In this document: piece after piece, positions 22,216 through 30,608 of the stretch | Numbering within the stretch: position 1 is the stretch's first letter | Layout: each line of letters starts with the position of its first letter | DNA from: Ruminococcus sp. | GTDB taxonomy: Bacteria; Bacillota; Clostridia; Oscillospirales; Ruminococcaceae | DNA length: 64,000 nucleotides | Direction: 5' to 3' | Assembly: GCF_017464355.1 (NCBI RefSeq) | Contig: NZ_JAFUAG010000005.1 | Coordinates: forward strand, 1-64,000 | Position numbers and translations under genes: made by a program | Notes under the pieces: generated by a model | What the model was told of the DNA's origin: nothing | Seen by the model: only the letters and a program-made list of their open reading frames with translations | The model's database searches: none

Positions 22216-23151
22216 TTACAGCTTCAGGTCGGTGGTGTCTATGGAGTCCATTTCACCGGGCTGATAGTCACCATTTCCGCCGTAGGCCGAGGGGTCATAT
22301 CGTCTGCCCGTCGGCGGCTGCTGAGGTATACCGCCCTGCTGGGGAGATATGCCCCCTGCGTAGGTATGGGCTTCATAGGCATCGGCGCTGTAGCGGCGCA
22401 TGGGCTGCACAGGCTGACCGTCACGGCCGACGGGGGCTGAGTTGTAATCATCGCGGGGACCCTGATTTACATAGTGGGTACGGCTGCTTTTGTAAGCACG
22501 GGCACGCTTGCGGGAGATAAGCACCCATACTACAGGTATCAGCGCCACCAGCAGCCCCAGCAGAGGCTCATATTTTTTAGTGCCGTAGTCTATCTCTTCC
22601 AGCATCATATCGCACATCAAAGACTTGATCTCCGCTTCGGAGGTCTGGCCGTTGTTCATGTACTCTATGGCGTAATCCATGACCTCATCGGGTATGGGGC
22701 GGGTCTTTGTTTCAAGGGCAACGGGCTTTGCGTTGCTCGTGACCTCCTCGTCAGGGTGTTCAACGGCGAAGTAGGTGTGGGATATCAGGCTGTCCATAGA
22801 CTTTATGGTATCATCGTCAGTGGCATGGACGATGATATAGTAGCCGTCTTTGCCTGTAGTTTCATTATATGGTATCACGCAGAGATAGTAGGGGGTCATC
22901 TTCTTGCTTACCGATATGCCGTAGACCTTCTGGCTGCTCTCAAGGGTGGCTATGGGGTCAAAGACATATTCTATCTTTCCCGTGACCAGCTGGTCCTCCT
23001 GATAGTCCATTCTGCCCTTGTCATAGACCTTTCCGAAGTCCTTCTTCCAGATAGCCAGGGCGTCACCGAAGCTGAGGGCTATCATGGCGATGCCCATTAC
23101 CAGCAGCAGCAGTTTGAAGAGCGCGAGCCTTACGCCAATGTTGTGTTTCAT
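22216..23151 (-). CDS. Two-helix membrane protein with a proline/glutamine-rich tail
   Basis: A 311-residue protein. A membrane helix sits at about 8-32 (LALFKLLLLVMGIAMIALSFG). An extracellular domain of some 165 residues follows (IEYVFDPIATLESSQKVYGISV, YYLCVIPYNETTGKDGYYIIVHATDD). A second helix is at about 198-215 (LLGLLVALIPVVWVLI). The cytoplasmic tail is basic, then rich in Gly, Gln, Pro and Tyr (GGISPQQGGIPQQPPTGRR). I do not recognise a family. It leads the operon with ruvX. Confidence 0.6.
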   Translation of the reverse strand: MKHNIGVRLALFKLLLLVMGIAMIALSFGDALAIWKKDFGKVYDKGRMDYQEDQLVTGKIEYVFDPIATLESSQKVYGISVSKKMTPYYLCVIPYNETTGKDGYYIIVHATDDDTIKSMDSLISHTYFAVEHPDEEVTSNAKPVALETKTRPIPDEVMDYAIEYMNNGQTSEAEIKSLMCDMMLEEIDYGTKKYEPLLGLLVALIPVVWVLISRKRARAYKSSRTHYVNQGPRDDYNSAPVGRDGQPVQPMRRYSADAYEAHTYAGGISPQQGGIPQQPPTGRRYDPSAYGGNGDYQPGEMDSIDTTDLKL

Positions 23152-23235
23152 ATTCTTATACCTCCAAGCAGATTTGTGAATAAGGAAATGATTTCTTCAC
23201 ATTATTATTGTTAAAATAGACTTCCGCATAATACA

Positions 23236-23264
23236 AGTATAACCGACTTTTCGTGTGTTGTCAA
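23236..23264 (-). promoter_or_regulatory. Promoter of the membrane protein-ruvX operon
   Basis: On the minus strand TTGACA (23259-23264) and TATACT (23236-23241) with a 17-bp spacer. Confidence 0.8.
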
Positions 23265-23323
23265 CAAGTTAATATCATCAATTTATTTTTCTGTGAACTT
23301 TTGCTTAATATTAATTATTCCCC

Positions 23324-23352
23324 TTTACTTATCAGGTGGAATGTGCTAGAAT
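23324..23352 (+). promoter_or_regulatory. Promoter of the surface-protein gene
   Basis: TTTACT (23324-23329), 17 bp, TAGAAT (23347-23352). Confidence 0.65.
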
Positions 23353-23411
23353 AATCATCGGAATAGATGAATTATGGACGAGAGATCAAAAACAGAAAGG
23401 GAGTAATAAAA

Positions 23412-24143
23412 ATGAAGAATGTTATCGGAAAGATCGCAGCTGCTCTCATGGCAGCAGGTATCATGGCTGCACAGGCTGTAACTGTATGTGCTGACAGTGA
23501 TGTCACACTGGACTGCACTTCGGCTATCGAGTCTGACAACTGGTCCCAGAGCGTTAAGTTCGGCTACAACAGCGAAGACCCCGCAGACACAGCAAGCTTC
23601 GATGCCACAAGAATGACGGAAAATTCTGTTATCAAGGTCAGCTACGATATCATTGAGGATCATCAGCTTGATGAAACTCAGGCTACAGGCTACCCTGTTG
23701 AGCTTATATTCCAGAGCTGGTCGAACCCCGACACCCCCATGGTCGGCACTGACGGCGGTGTGTGGGCAAAGGTGGCACCTGCAAAGATCGACACTGAGAA
23801 CAACACTGAGGAATTCAACTACGCTGACATAGTTGCAGCTTACGGCAGCGACAACTTCGAGAAAGTTGACTGCGTACTCTTCGGTTCCACCAACGATGCG
23901 AAGATACTGGTGAAGAGCGCAACTGTCACCAACTGCAAGGACGAGGGCAGCCACTGGGTAGACCCCTCCATCGCTGAGCAGGAGAAGGCAGCTACCAAGA
24001 AGAACATCGTGGGTATCGTTGTAGGTATCGTGGCAGGTATCGCAGTTGCAGTAGGCGTTATCTGGTTCATCATCAGCAGAAAGTCCCGTGAGGCTTTCGA
24101 TGTTACCACAGGCGAGTTCGTTGACAAGAAGGACGCAAGGTAA
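23412..24143 (+). CDS. Membrane-anchored surface protein with a carbohydrate-binding-like domain
   Basis: A 243-residue protein. Residues 1-28 are a signal peptide (KIAAALMAAGIMAAQAVTVCA). Residues about 30-180 form a beta-rich domain (VTLDCTSAIESDNWSQS, VIKVSYDI, VELIFQSWS, GGVWAKVAP, YADIVAAYG) that resembles the carbohydrate-binding modules of Ruminococcus proteins (DUF5620 type, from memory). A membrane helix (IVGIVVGIVAGIAVAVGVIWFII) and a short basic tail anchor it. There is no enzyme domain, dockerin or sortase motif, so it may tether the cell to a polysaccharide. ATG at 23412 follows AAAGGGAG. Confidence 0.65.
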   Translation: MKNVIGKIAAALMAAGIMAAQAVTVCADSDVTLDCTSAIESDNWSQSVKFGYNSEDPADTASFDATRMTENSVIKVSYDIIEDHQLDETQATGYPVELIFQSWSNPDTPMVGTDGGVWAKVAPAKIDTENNTEEFNYADIVAAYGSDNFEKVDCVLFGSTNDAKILVKSATVTNCKDEGSHWVDPSIAEQEKAATKKNIVGIVVGIVAGIAVAVGVIWFIISRKSREAFDVTTGEFVDKKDAR

Positions 24144-24166
24144 ACATCTTGAAAAGTATTTTCAGG

Positions 24167-24199
24167 CTGCGGCATTCCTGAGGGGTGCCGCAGTTTTTT
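24167..24199 (+). terminator. Terminator of the surface-protein gene
   Basis: CTGCGGCA (24167-24174) pairs with TGCCGCAG (24186-24193), then six T residues. Confidence 0.88.
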
Positions 24200-24205
24200 A
24201 TGCAC

Positions 24206-24234
24206 TTGAAATATATCGGCGGATATGCTATAAT
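24206..24234 (+). promoter_or_regulatory. Promoter of the FliB-like gene
   Basis: TTGAAA (24206-24211), 17 bp, TATAAT (24229-24234), seven bases after the preceding terminator. Confidence 0.82.
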
Positions 24235-24282
24235 TTTTTTCAGGACGGCGCCTGCCGCATTACTTTGAATGGAGTGGTACAT

Positions 24283-25431
24283 ATGACCCTGCGTTACCCT
24301 GATATTTTTCCGGGATTTGTCTGTACAGGCTCGGCCTGCGAGGACAACTGCTGCAAAATGGGCTGGGATATCGAGATAGATGAGAACACCCTTGACTACT
24401 ACCGCAGCCTTGACACCGACCTGGGCAGAAGGCTCTGCGGGAACATTTACGAGGAGGAGGGCTGCTTTTATATGTCACAGCCCGACGGCTGCCCTTTCCT
24501 CAGCGGCGAGGGACTTTGCAGCGTACAGCAGGCCTGCGGGGCTGAGCATATCTCGGAGATATGCCGTGAGCACCCCCGTTTCTACGAATGGTTCGGGGAC
24601 TACAAGGAGGCAGGGCTGGGGCTTTGCTGCGAGGAGGTCTCAAGGCTGGTGCTGACCCATGAGCGCCCCCTGCTCTTCACCGAGAAGCAGACCGACGAGC
24701 CCGATGACGACCTGGAATTCGACAGCGGGATATTAGCGGCAGTGAAGGACCTCCGTGACAGGCTGATAGATGTGGCTCAGGACAGGGGCTTCACCCTGCT
24801 GCAGAGGCTGGTAATACTGGCCTACTGCGCTGAGGATATCGGCGAAGCCATGTACGGGGAGGACACCGAGCGCCTGAGACAGCTTTCGGGTATGCTGGCC
24901 ATTGACGGTTTCCGCATGGAGATAGTCATTCAGGCACAGCAGGACGCTGCAGAGGCGGCAAAGTCCCACGAAAAGGGCAGGACGAAGGAGCAGCTGACAA
25001 AGCATATGCTGCATATGTTCAGCAGCATGGGATACATGGGCAAGCTGGGAAAGAGCTTTGACAGGGAGCGGTTTTCTGTGGAGAAGATACTGGGGGCTGA
25101 GAAAAAATTCAGCGGGGAATATGCCCCATATCAGTATGAGCTTGAAAATGTGCTGGTGTATTTTTTGTACAGATATCTCATCAAGTCCGTCAGGGACTAT
25201 TCTGCCGAAGAACACCTGCTGAGCGCTGTTTACCTGACCCTGGGTCTCAGGTGGCTGTTCCTGAAAGAATATGCGGAAAGCGGAAGTCTTCCCGATATCG
25301 GCAGACGTATCTTCCTGGCCAAGGAATTTTCCAAGGAAGTTGAATACGACAGCGACAACATGGACATCATATATGATACCATACAGCAGGATACCGCCGT
25401 AAGAGATACACTGCGGGGCCTGTGTATGTAA
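24283..25431 (+). CDS. FliB-like (flagellin lysine-N-methylase-like) cysteine-cluster protein
   Basis: A 382-residue protein whose N-terminal third is a cysteine cluster: FVCTGSACEDNCCKMGW, CPFLSGEGLCSVQQACG, SEICREHPRFYEW and GLGLCCEEVSRL. This pattern defines proteins annotated as flagellin lysine-N-methylase FliB, whose cysteines likely hold a metal or iron-sulfur centre. The rest is helical. ATG at 24283 has GGAG eight bases upstream; the frame stays open 195 bp further up without a better start. No flagellar gene is in the window, so the substrate is unknown. The 68-residue gene follows by 12 bp. Confidence 0.75.
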   Translation: MTLRYPDIFPGFVCTGSACEDNCCKMGWDIEIDENTLDYYRSLDTDLGRRLCGNIYEEEGCFYMSQPDGCPFLSGEGLCSVQQACGAEHISEICREHPRFYEWFGDYKEAGLGLCCEEVSRLVLTHERPLLFTEKQTDEPDDDLEFDSGILAAVKDLRDRLIDVAQDRGFTLLQRLVILAYCAEDIGEAMYGEDTERLRQLSGMLAIDGFRMEIVIQAQQDAAEAAKSHEKGRTKEQLTKHMLHMFSSMGYMGKLGKSFDRERFSVEKILGAEKKFSGEYAPYQYELENVLVYFLYRYLIKSVRDYSAEEHLLSAVYLTLGLRWLFLKEYAESGSLPDIGRRIFLAKEFSKEVEYDSDNMDIIYDTIQQDTAVRDTLRGLCM

Positions 25432-25443
25432 GGCGGTGAGCAT

Positions 25444-25650
25444 ATGGGGATCTTCAGAAAAAAGACCGTAAAACAGGTGCCCCCCGAATGCGAGGGACTG
25501 GAGATAAAGGTGCAGGCCTCCACCTGCACAGGGGAAAAGACCATAGGCTTCTACAACAGGAAAAGCGGTGAACTGCTGTATAAGGAGCTGGTGCGCACCC
25601 CCGAGGATATCAGGGCTTTCTACGAAAGCTATGGCCTGACACCTCCCTGA
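25444..25650 (+). CDS. Small hypothetical protein after the FliB-like gene
   Basis: A 68-residue basic, soluble protein (MGIFRKKTVKQVPPECEGLEIKV, then a beta-like KTIGFYNRKSGELLYK). It lies 12 bp after the FliB-like stop codon, with AAGGCGGTGAGC as ribosome site, so the two are probably one operon. I recognise no family. Confidence 0.6.
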   Translation: MGIFRKKTVKQVPPECEGLEIKVQASTCTGEKTIGFYNRKSGELLYKELVRTPEDIRAFYESYGLTPP

Positions 25651-25718
25651 GGGGCGGATATGTGGTTTAATTAGGAAAAAGTGCTTTAGGGGCAGGGCGG
25701 TTTTGTTTATTAATACTA

Positions 25719-25747
25719 TTGAAATTTCGGAAAGCGTATTGTATAAT
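25719..25747 (+). promoter_or_regulatory. Promoter of the FemAB-family gene
   Basis: TTGAAA (25719-25724), 17 bp, TATAAT (25742-25747). Confidence 0.8.
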
Positions 25748-25794
25748 ATAATAGTTATGTTATAAGCATTTTATGTCGCATGGAGAGGATTTTT

Positions 25795-26895
25795 ATGGAG
25801 ATCATAGATAAAAAGAACAAAGAACTTTTGAAGGAATACGAAAACTTTGCAAAGAACAGTGAGTACGGCAACTTCATGCAGTCGCTGAGGTGGCCTAAGG
25901 TCAAGGAGAACTGGGGCTGGGACGCTGTTATTTCCCGCGGGGCTGACGGCAAGATCAGGGGCACCTGCCTGGTCATCATCAAGAACATACCCATTTTCCC
26001 CACAACTTTCCTGTATGCGCCCCACGGCCCTGTGTGCGACTGGAGCGACAAGGAGGTCATGGCCGACCTATTCGAGGGTATCAAGGTACTGGCAAAGAAG
26101 TACCGTGCATATCAGTTCATGTGGGATCCGCCCTTTGAGGAAAAGGAACGGGAGCGTTCAAAGCTGATAACCGACATGGGATTTTCTCATATAGATGACG
26201 CACCTGAGCTGACCACCATACAGGCGAGGAACAACTATATGCTCAGGGATATAAAGGGCAAGACCGCTGATGAGGTCATGATGTCCTTCAAGCCCGACTG
26301 GCGCAACCGTATACGCAAGGGTCCCAAGAAGGGCGTTGTATGCGAGATATGCGGCACTGAGGCGCTGGACGATTTCTACCCCATGATGGAAGCTACAGGC
26401 ATACGCGACGGTTTCTCTATAAGAGGCAAGGATTATTTTGTAAAGTTCATCGAGGGTCTTGGCAAGGAACACTGCCACCTGTTCATGTGTTATGTTGAAG
26501 AGGACGGCAAGAAGATACCCCTCTCGGGTGCTGTTACCACCCAGTACGCAGGCAAGACCTGTTATGTGTACGGTGCTTCCGCCAACCACCACCGCAACCT
26601 CTACCCCAACTACCTCATGCAGTGGACTATGATAAACTGGGCGCTGGAGGGCAACTGCGAGATCTACGATTTCATGGGCATACCTTTCTACAAGGACGAG
26701 ACCAACCCCAACTACGGTGTGTACAAGTTCAAGAAGGGCTTCAACGGCGAGGTCGTCACCTATGCGGGCGAGTATTTCTACACATTCAGGCCGCTGATGA
26801 AGAAGATAGTTGACTTCGCTGAAAAGGTGTACATGGATATGCACGAACGCAAGAGGCAGAAACTGCTGAAAAACCGCAACACTGATATGCAGTGA
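25795..26895 (+). CDS. FemAB-family peptidoglycan bridge aminoacyltransferase
   Basis: A 366-residue cytoplasmic enzyme of the FemA/FemB/FemX type, which adds amino acids from aminoacyl-tRNA to the lipid II stem lysine or equivalent. Two GNAT-like halves are visible: NFMQSLRWPKVKENWGWD with GTCLVIIKNIPIF in the first, and KPDWRNRIRKGPKKGV, YVYGASANHHRNLYPNYLMQW and YDFMGIPFYKDETNPNYGVYKFKKGFNG in the second. The last is the family hallmark. The protein lacks the coiled-coil arm of FemA. ATG at 25795 follows GGAGAGGA. The added amino acid cannot be read from sequence. Confidence 0.88.
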   Translation: MEIIDKKNKELLKEYENFAKNSEYGNFMQSLRWPKVKENWGWDAVISRGADGKIRGTCLVIIKNIPIFPTTFLYAPHGPVCDWSDKEVMADLFEGIKVLAKKYRAYQFMWDPPFEEKERERSKLITDMGFSHIDDAPELTTIQARNNYMLRDIKGKTADEVMMSFKPDWRNRIRKGPKKGVVCEICGTEALDDFYPMMEATGIRDGFSIRGKDYFVKFIEGLGKEHCHLFMCYVEEDGKKIPLSGAVTTQYAGKTCYVYGASANHHRNLYPNYLMQWTMINWALEGNCEIYDFMGIPFYKDETNPNYGVYKFKKGFNGEVVTYAGEYFYTFRPLMKKIVDFAEKVYMDMHERKRQKLLKNRNTDMQ

Positions 26896-26911
26896 TATTC
26901 AGGAAATTTCT

Positions 26912-26948
26912 CAGCGTGGACGATGAGATGTCGTTCACGCTGTTTTTT
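26912..26948 (+). terminator. Terminator of the FemAB-family gene
   Basis: CAGCGTG (26912-26918) plus ACGA pair with TCGT and CACGCTG (26936-26942), then six T residues. Confidence 0.88.
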
Positions 26949-27062
26949 GTGTATGGAAGCAGCTTATGTCTGCATGGATTTGGCTGCATGACTTTGTAAA
27001 AAATGTACAAACAAAAAATCCATTAATCAATTACATCACCAAAGTTACGAACAGATGAGCAA

Positions 27063-27098
27063 AGTTGTCTTTACAAATCGGGCGGGTTATGCTATAAT
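27063..27098 (+). promoter_or_regulatory. araR promoter with an AraR-like operator
   Basis: TTTACA (27070-27075), 17 bp, TATAAT (27093-27098). The 16 bp at 27063-27078 match the Bacillus AraR box ATTTGTACGTACAAAT at 12 positions and cover the -35, which fits autoregulation. Confidence 0.65.
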
Positions 27099-27160
27099 TT
27101 GGTCAAATTAGTAAAGTCATCTTTTTGAGGGACAGATACTATTCAAAGGGGGATAAGATC

Positions 27161-28291
27161 GTGGATAACTATAAATATCTTATGATCGTTGATTGGGTAA
27201 AGGAACATATCAACAGCAAGGGCATGAAGCCCAACGACCGCTTTCTTACCGAGAAGCAGCTGTGCGATATACACGGGGTCAGCAGACAGACCGTAAGACA
27301 GGCGCTCATGCTGCTGGAAAGCGAGAATATAATAGTGCGTGTGCGGGGCAGCGGCACCTTCGTGGGAAACGGCATTGGCCGCAGCACGCCCGTTACGGTA
27401 AAGGGCAGCATAGGTGTCATATCAACTTATTTCAGCGACTACATCTTCCCCCATATAGTAACGGGAGTGGAGAGCGTGCTGGGCAGCGCAGGCTGCACCA
27501 TGCAGCTGGCTATCACCCATAACCAGGTGTTTGAAGAGACCCAGGCGCTGGAAAGTATGCTGGCAAACGGCGTGCAGGGGCTGATAGTCGAGCCTTCAAA
27601 GAGCGCACTGCCCAACCCGAATATGGAGCTTTATGCCAGGCTGAAGCGGGAGCATATCCCCCTGGTGTTCTTCAATGCCAAGTACCCCTGGGCTGACCAG
27701 CCCTGTGTGGCCATGGACGATGTGGCCGCAGGCAGGACGGTGACAGACCACCTCTTCAACTGCGGACATACGGAGATAGCAGGCATTTTTGCCCTGGACG
27801 ACATACAGGGACACAAGCGGTACAGCGGCTATATGGAAAGCTGCCTTGCCCATGGGGTGGCAGCCTCGGAGAAAAATGTCATGTGGTTCGCCACCTCCGA
27901 GAAGAACGATATGTTCACCTATGCCTCAGACAAGCTGCTGGGGCTGCTGCGGGGGAAGACCGCAGTGGTCTGCTACAATGACAAGCTGGCGGTGAAGCTG
28001 CTGAGGCTGCTGAGAGAGAACGGCATACGCGTACCTGAGGATATGTCTGTGGTGGGCATTGATGATTCAAGGTATGCATCTATATGCGAGGTGCCCCTGA
28101 CAACGGTGCATCATCCCCAGAAAAAGCTGGGCGAGGCGGCAGCGCAGATGCTGCTGGATATGATAGATATGAAAGGCGGTGTTAAAAACGACCTGCTGTT
28201 CACTCCTGAACTTGTGGTGAGGGACTCGGTGCTGGATCTGCACGGGCCTGAGGGGAAAGCGGCGGTACACAAAAGGGTAAAAATGATCTGA
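27161..28291 (+). CDS. araR: AraR-type arabinose repressor (GntR HTH + LacI-like sensor)
   Basis: About 376 residues. An N-terminal GntR winged helix (MKPNDRFLTEKQLCDIHGVSRQTVRQALMLLESENIIVRVRGSGTFV in outline) is joined to a periplasmic-binding-like sugar sensor (GSIGVISTYFSDYIFPHI, VVGIDDSRYASICEVPLTTVHHP). This chimera defines AraR, which releases operators when L-arabinose binds. GTG at 27161 follows AAAGGGGG at good spacing; an upstream TTG at 27125 is possible but has no site. It heads the arabinose locus, and matching operator boxes occur at its promoter and before the transporter. Confidence 0.88.
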   Translation: MDNYKYLMIVDWVKEHINSKGMKPNDRFLTEKQLCDIHGVSRQTVRQALMLLESENIIVRVRGSGTFVGNGIGRSTPVTVKGSIGVISTYFSDYIFPHIVTGVESVLGSAGCTMQLAITHNQVFEETQALESMLANGVQGLIVEPSKSALPNPNMELYARLKREHIPLVFFNAKYPWADQPCVAMDDVAAGRTVTDHLFNCGHTEIAGIFALDDIQGHKRYSGYMESCLAHGVAASEKNVMWFATSEKNDMFTYASDKLLGLLRGKTAVVCYNDKLAVKLLRLLRENGIRVPEDMSVVGIDDSRYASICEVPLTTVHHPQKKLGEAAAQMLLDMIDMKGGVKNDLLFTPELVVRDSVLDLHGPEGKAAVHKRVKMI

Positions 28292-28377
28292 AACGGAAAA
28301 ATCAGGAATAGAACGGAATATAATAAATGATGGGATATTACAGAGGCCCGAAAGGGGCTATGAAGAAAAAAGGAAAT

Positions 28378-28422
28378 GTACTGACATAAGGGTGAAGGTG
28401 AAAGCCCTTTCGTCAGTTGTAC
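28378..28422 (+). other. Leader stem-loop between araR and the AraC-type gene
   Basis: GTACTGAC (28378-28385) pairs with GTCAGTTGTAC (28412-28422, one bulge), enclosing an AAGGG/CCCTT stem. There is no T-run after it. A small ATAGG/CCTAT hairpin (28430-28446) directly covers the ribosome site of the next gene. Confidence 0.45.
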
Positions 28423-28448
28423 GGACAGGATAGGGTGGTGACCTATTT

Positions 28449-29147
28449 ATGGAAAAGAGAACTTATGTTGATGAATGCTGTAATGTCAAAAAACTTAACA
28501 AGGCGAAAATAGGCGAGCTTCTGAGAAGCGGAAGAATGGACAACTGCAGGCAGGTGCTTGATGAAGTGCTGGACGAGGTAGATTTCAGCGGGCTGAAGTC
28601 CCTGGTGCTGAGGCTGTACATCTGTGCAGACATCTACATCGAGATACGAAGTTTTGTTCGGGAGCTTGGTGTGGAAGACGAAGAATTCATCGGGCGGTTC
28701 GGCAGTGTAGAGGATATCGAGAACAGGCTGATGACCGTGGAAGCTGCGGTGGACTATCTCCACGATATAGTGGAGCAGAGCATTCGCTGGAGGAGCAGAA
28801 AAAGCCATGAAAACGGCAATTTTGTCGTGCGGGACGCAAGGCGCTATATCGATGAGAACTACATGAGCAGCGGACTTTCGCTGACCTCGGTGGCTGAAGC
28901 GGTGGGCATAAGCCCCGCATACCTCAGCGCACTGTTCAAGCGGGAAACGGGCAGGAATATGTCCGAATATATCACGGGGGTGCGCATAGACCATTCCAAA
29001 GAGCTGCTGTGCTGCACATCGAAGCTGATATACGAGATCGCCTTTGAAGTGGGATTTCAGGATTACCGCTATTTCAGCCAGATATTCAAGAAATGCACGG
29101 GGCTGACCCCCAGGCAGTTCAAGAACGAGGCTAATGTGTGTATGTAA
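28449..29147 (+). CDS. AraC-family transcriptional regulator
   Basis: A 232-residue DNA-binding protein. The C-terminal 100 residues hold both AraC helix-turn-helix units: LSLTSVAEAVGISPAYLSALFKRETG and KLIYEIAFEVGFQDYRYFSQIFKKCTGLTPRQFK. The N-terminal 120 residues are helical, unlike the beta-barrel sugar domain of E. coli AraC, so its effector is uncertain. It sits between araR and the sugar transporter and is followed by a terminator. It is a likely activator of the transporter operon. Confidence 0.88.
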   Translation: MEKRTYVDECCNVKKLNKAKIGELLRSGRMDNCRQVLDEVLDEVDFSGLKSLVLRLYICADIYIEIRSFVRELGVEDEEFIGRFGSVEDIENRLMTVEAAVDYLHDIVEQSIRWRSRKSHENGNFVVRDARRYIDENYMSSGLSLTSVAEAVGISPAYLSALFKRETGRNMSEYITGVRIDHSKELLCCTSKLIYEIAFEVGFQDYRYFSQIFKKCTGLTPRQFKNEANVCM

Positions 29148-29191
29148 GGTTTGAAACATCTTAGAAAATATGATTATATGAAACAGCATTT

Positions 29192-29229
29192 ACGCAGGCA
29201 GACTTTTGGTTTGCCTGCGTTTATTTTTG
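29192..29229 (+). terminator. Terminator of the AraC-type gene
   Basis: ACGCAGGCA (29192-29200) pairs with TGCCTGCGT (29212-29220), then TTATTTTTG. Confidence 0.85.
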
Positions 29230-29305
29230 TCATTTGTTCGTATGACAATTTACTGCATTTTGAAAATCGTAAAATTTTAAACATTTTGAGTAAATTTATT
29301 GGTAT

Positions 29306-29343
29306 AAATGTATGCACAAATTGATTATAATGTAAGTACAAGT
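29306..29343 (+). promoter_or_regulatory. Transporter promoter with two AraR-like operators
   Basis: A TATAAT at 29326-29331 has no good -35. Two 16-bp boxes at 29306-29321 (12/16 to the Bacillus AraR consensus on the minus strand) and 29328-29343 (about 11/16, with GTACAA intact) lie 22 bp apart, two helical turns, and the second overlaps the -10. This fits AraR repression plus a possible activator. Confidence 0.55.
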
Positions 29344-29350
29344 TAAGGAG

Positions 29351-29388
29351 AAAGGTGCCCGGCGGAAAGATGCCGGGAGGATACCTTT
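29351..29388 (+). other. GC-rich hairpin in the leader of the sugar-binding protein
   Basis: CCCGGC (29358-29363) pairs with GCCGGG (29372-29377), framed by AAAGGT and ACCTTT. It lies between the operator region and the ribosome site and may stabilise the mRNA or attenuate it. Confidence 0.45.
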
Positions 29389-29429
29389 TGTGGTCGAATT
29401 TTGAATAGGAAATAAGGAGGAACTCAACT

Positions 29430-30446
29430 ATGAAAGTGAAGAAGATACTGGCGGCAGCAATAAGCATGGCAATGTGCGCAGGAATGTTCGCAGGCTGCGG
29501 CGACACAGGCTCGGGCGGCAGCGGCGGAGACAAGGACGGCAACGGCGGCGCTGCAAGGGCTGACGGCGAGCTCATCAAGGTGGGCATAATCAACAACGAC
29601 CCCAACGAATCGGGCTACCGTACCGCCAACGACAAGGACCTCAAGGCTACATTCAGCAAAGAGAACGGCTTTGACGCTTCCTTCTCCTACAGCCTGAAAA
29701 ACGATGAGCAGATAACCGCTGCCCAGAAGTTCATACAGGACGACGTTGACTACCTGCTGCTCTCCGCAGCTGATACCGCAGGCTGGGATTCCGTACTTAA
29801 GGACGCTCAGGACGCAGGCGTAAAGGTAATACTCTTCGACAGAACCATAGATGCAGACCCCAGCCTGTATGAGGCTTCCATAGTATCCGATATGGCTAAG
29901 GAAGGCCAGACAGCTGTTGACTGGCTGAAGGGTCAGGGTCTTGACAAGTATGAAGTTATACACATTCAGGGTGTTATGGGTTCTGCTGCACAGAAGGGCA
30001 GATCTCAGGCGCTGACAGATACTGCGGCCTCTGACGGCTGGACCATAGTTACCGAGCAAACTGCTGAGTGGAACGCAGAAAAGGCTCAGCAGATAGTACA
30101 GTCCGTTATCGACTCGGGCAAGACCTTCAACGTTATCTACGCTGAGAACGACGATATGGCCAAGGGCGCAGTTGCTGCCTTGGATAAGGCAAACATCTCC
30201 CACGGTGTGGGCAAGGACGTTGTAGTAATGGGCTTTGACTGCAACAAGTGGGCTCTGGAAGAACTCAAGGCAGGCAACTGGAACTATGACGGCCAGTGCA
30301 ATCCTTTCCAGTCTTCTTACATCAAGGACATCATCGACAAGCTGGAAGCAGGCGAGACTATCTCCGAGAAGACCATAATCATGGACGAGAAGGGCTTCGA
30401 CGCTGCTACCATAACTCAGGAAGATGTTGACAGCTACGGCATCTGA
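29430..30446 (+). CDS. Sugar ABC transporter substrate-binding lipoprotein (MglB/AraF-like)
   Basis: A 338-residue lipoprotein. A signal peptide with lipobox MFAGC places the lipid on C22, then comes a Gly-rich linker. The body is a type I periplasmic-binding fold (LIKVGIINNDPNESGYR, DYLLLSAADTAGWDSVL, IQGVMGSAAQKGRSQAL, VVVMGFDCNKWALEEL). Linkage to araR, an araG-like ATPase and araA makes L-arabinose or a related pentose or oligomer the likely ligand. A GC-rich hairpin follows the stop. AAGGAGG precedes the ATG. Confidence 0.88.
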   Translation: MKVKKILAAAISMAMCAGMFAGCGDTGSGGSGGDKDGNGGAARADGELIKVGIINNDPNESGYRTANDKDLKATFSKENGFDASFSYSLKNDEQITAAQKFIQDDVDYLLLSAADTAGWDSVLKDAQDAGVKVILFDRTIDADPSLYEASIVSDMAKEGQTAVDWLKGQGLDKYEVIHIQGVMGSAAQKGRSQALTDTAASDGWTIVTEQTAEWNAEKAQQIVQSVIDSGKTFNVIYAENDDMAKGAVAALDKANISHGVGKDVVVMGFDCNKWALEELKAGNWNYDGQCNPFQSSYIKDIIDKLEAGETISEKTIIMDEKGFDAATITQEDVDSYGI

Positions 30447-30471
30447 CAACAAGGTCACACTTAACAGTAAA

Positions 30472-30506
30472 CGCCCCAGCCCCTTCCCTATGGGGGCTGC
30501 GGGGCG
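30472..30506 (+). other. Stem-loop after the binding-protein gene
   Basis: CGCCCC and GCCCC (30472-30483) pair with GGGGC and GGGGCG (30493-30506). No T-run follows. A structure of this sort can protect the binding-protein mRNA and keep it more abundant than the downstream genes. Confidence 0.6.
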
Positions 30507-30608
30507 GACAGCAAACAGGTCATGATAAATTTCAGATACAGAATGAGTGCGGTGAGGCATAGGCGAGGTAAAATATGTCCCCGCACTTGTTTTAAGGAGT
30601 GATATCTA

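Noticed and set aside
29424-30560. A 378-codon minus-strand frame
   Set aside because: It is opposite the sugar-binding protein gene, whose signal peptide and lipobox are clear.
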